NCBI GenBank assembly: GCA_946479125.1
Contig: CAMLET010000280.1
Span: 1-5,081 of the forward strand
Direction: 5' to 3'
DNA: 5,081 nt
Source: an uncultured Flavobacteriales bacterium
GTDB taxonomy: Bacteria > Bacteroidota > Bacteroidia > Flavobacteriales > Crocinitomicaceae
Part shown: positions 4,805 to 5,081 of the stretch, in pieces
Layout: each line of letters starts with the position of its first letter
Numbering within the stretch: the first letter of the stretch is position 1
Notes under the pieces: generated by a model
The model's database searches: none
Seen by the model: only the letters and a program-made list of their open reading frames with translations
What the model was told of the DNA's origin: nothing
Made by a program: the position numbers and the translations under genes

Positions 4805-5081
4805 CTACAAATTCGGCATTTCACGAGTGAAAGCTGGAATTCCTGTAACATCCATTCCTGTAATCAACAAGTGAATGTCGTGTGTTCCTTCGTAAGTTAC
4901 AACCGACTCCAGGTTCGCCATGTGACGCATCATAGAATATTCGCTTGTAATACCCATTCCACCGTGGATCTGACGAGCCTCACGCGCAATGTTCAAAGCG
5001 ATCTCAACGTTGTTACGCTTGATCATAGAAATCATTGCTGAAGTAGCACGACCTTCATTTCTCAACTGTCCAACACGTAAA
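4805..5081 (-). CDS. gcdH: Acyl-CoA dehydrogenase, glutaryl-CoA dehydrogenase type (3' part only)
   Basis: Only the last 91 residues are in the window; the gene continues past the right edge, so the start is not visible. The TTG at 5065 is an internal leucine codon, since the frame stays open upstream as LRVGQ. The fragment is the C-terminal helical domain of an FAD-dependent acyl-CoA dehydrogenase. It carries KRNNVEIALNIAREARQIHG, GGMGIT, RHMANLESV, TYEGTHDIH and the ending TGIPAFTREMPNL. The TYEGTHDIH segment closely resembles glutaryl-CoA dehydrogenases and includes their catalytic-base glutamate. That enzyme oxidises and decarboxylates glutaryl-CoA to crotonyl-CoA in lysine and tryptophan breakdown, passing electrons to electron-transfer flavoprotein. 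The family is certain; the glutaryl-CoA assignment rests on the C-terminal motifs alone, and the substrate-binding arginine lies outside the window. Confidence 0.88.
   Translation of the reverse strand, partial: LRVGQLRNEGRATSAMISMIKRNNVEIALNIAREARQIHGGMGITSEYSMMRHMANLESVVTYEGTHDIHLLITGMDVTGIPAFTREMPNL

Noticed and set aside
5063..5065. TTG as the start of the dehydrogenase fragment
   Set aside because: The frame stays open to the window edge (LRVGQ precedes it) and family alignment places this in the C-terminal domain, so it is an internal leucine codon.
1..5081. CRISPR array, insertion sequence, phage, toxin-antitoxin or defence module
   Set aside because: No regularly spaced direct repeats, transposase or integrase motifs, or paired small toxin-antitoxin genes were found. 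The tRNA-Asn gene could serve as an attachment site in principle, but no integrase or duplicated tRNA end is present in the window.

Overview
This is an AT-rich chromosomal window of about 5.1 kb from a member of the Bacteroidota, most likely a Flavobacteriia/Flavobacteriales-type organism. Three things point there. Promoter-like elements match the Bacteroidota -7 consensus TAnnTTTG, no gene has a clear Shine-Dalgarno sequence, and the proteins are of Bacteroidota type (a divergent short SSB, a SPOR-tailed cell-wall amidase, a small two-helix 'CCC motif'-like membrane protein). Genus cannot be assigned from the sequence alone.

Layout, left to right: a tRNA-Asn(GUU) gene on the minus strand with a near-consensus promoter; a divergent single-stranded DNA-binding protein gene (ssb, minus); a secreted N-acetylmuramoyl-L-alanine amidase with a SPOR domain (minus); a 154-bp divergent intergenic region holding a repeat-like CTTCGACAAGCTCAG motif; a GT-B-type glycosyltransferase-like gene (plus); the radical SAM heme chaperone gene hemW (minus), which overlaps the glycosyltransferase gene tail-to-tail by 12 bp; a small all-helical protein of unknown function (plus); a small two-helix membrane protein (minus), convergent with it; a perfect 28-bp palindrome; and the 3' end of a glutaryl-CoA dehydrogenase-type acyl-CoA dehydrogenase (minus) that runs off the right edge.

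The genes do not form one pathway. They look like a mosaic of mostly single-gene transcription units for housekeeping: translation, DNA maintenance, wall remodelling, surface glycan synthesis, heme trafficking, and lysine/tryptophan or fatty-acid type catabolism. No phage, CRISPR, toxin-antitoxin or defence module is visible.

The points most worth a second look are: (i) four genes carry a TAnnTTTG-like box exactly 4 nt before their ATG, which suggests leaderless transcripts; (ii) the SSB has a DMPF motif, resembling the usual SSB C-terminal tip, buried 29 residues before its actual end; (iii) the perfect 28-bp palindrome; (iv) the intergenic CTTCGACAAGCTCAG motif. I see no convincing new multi-gene system here.
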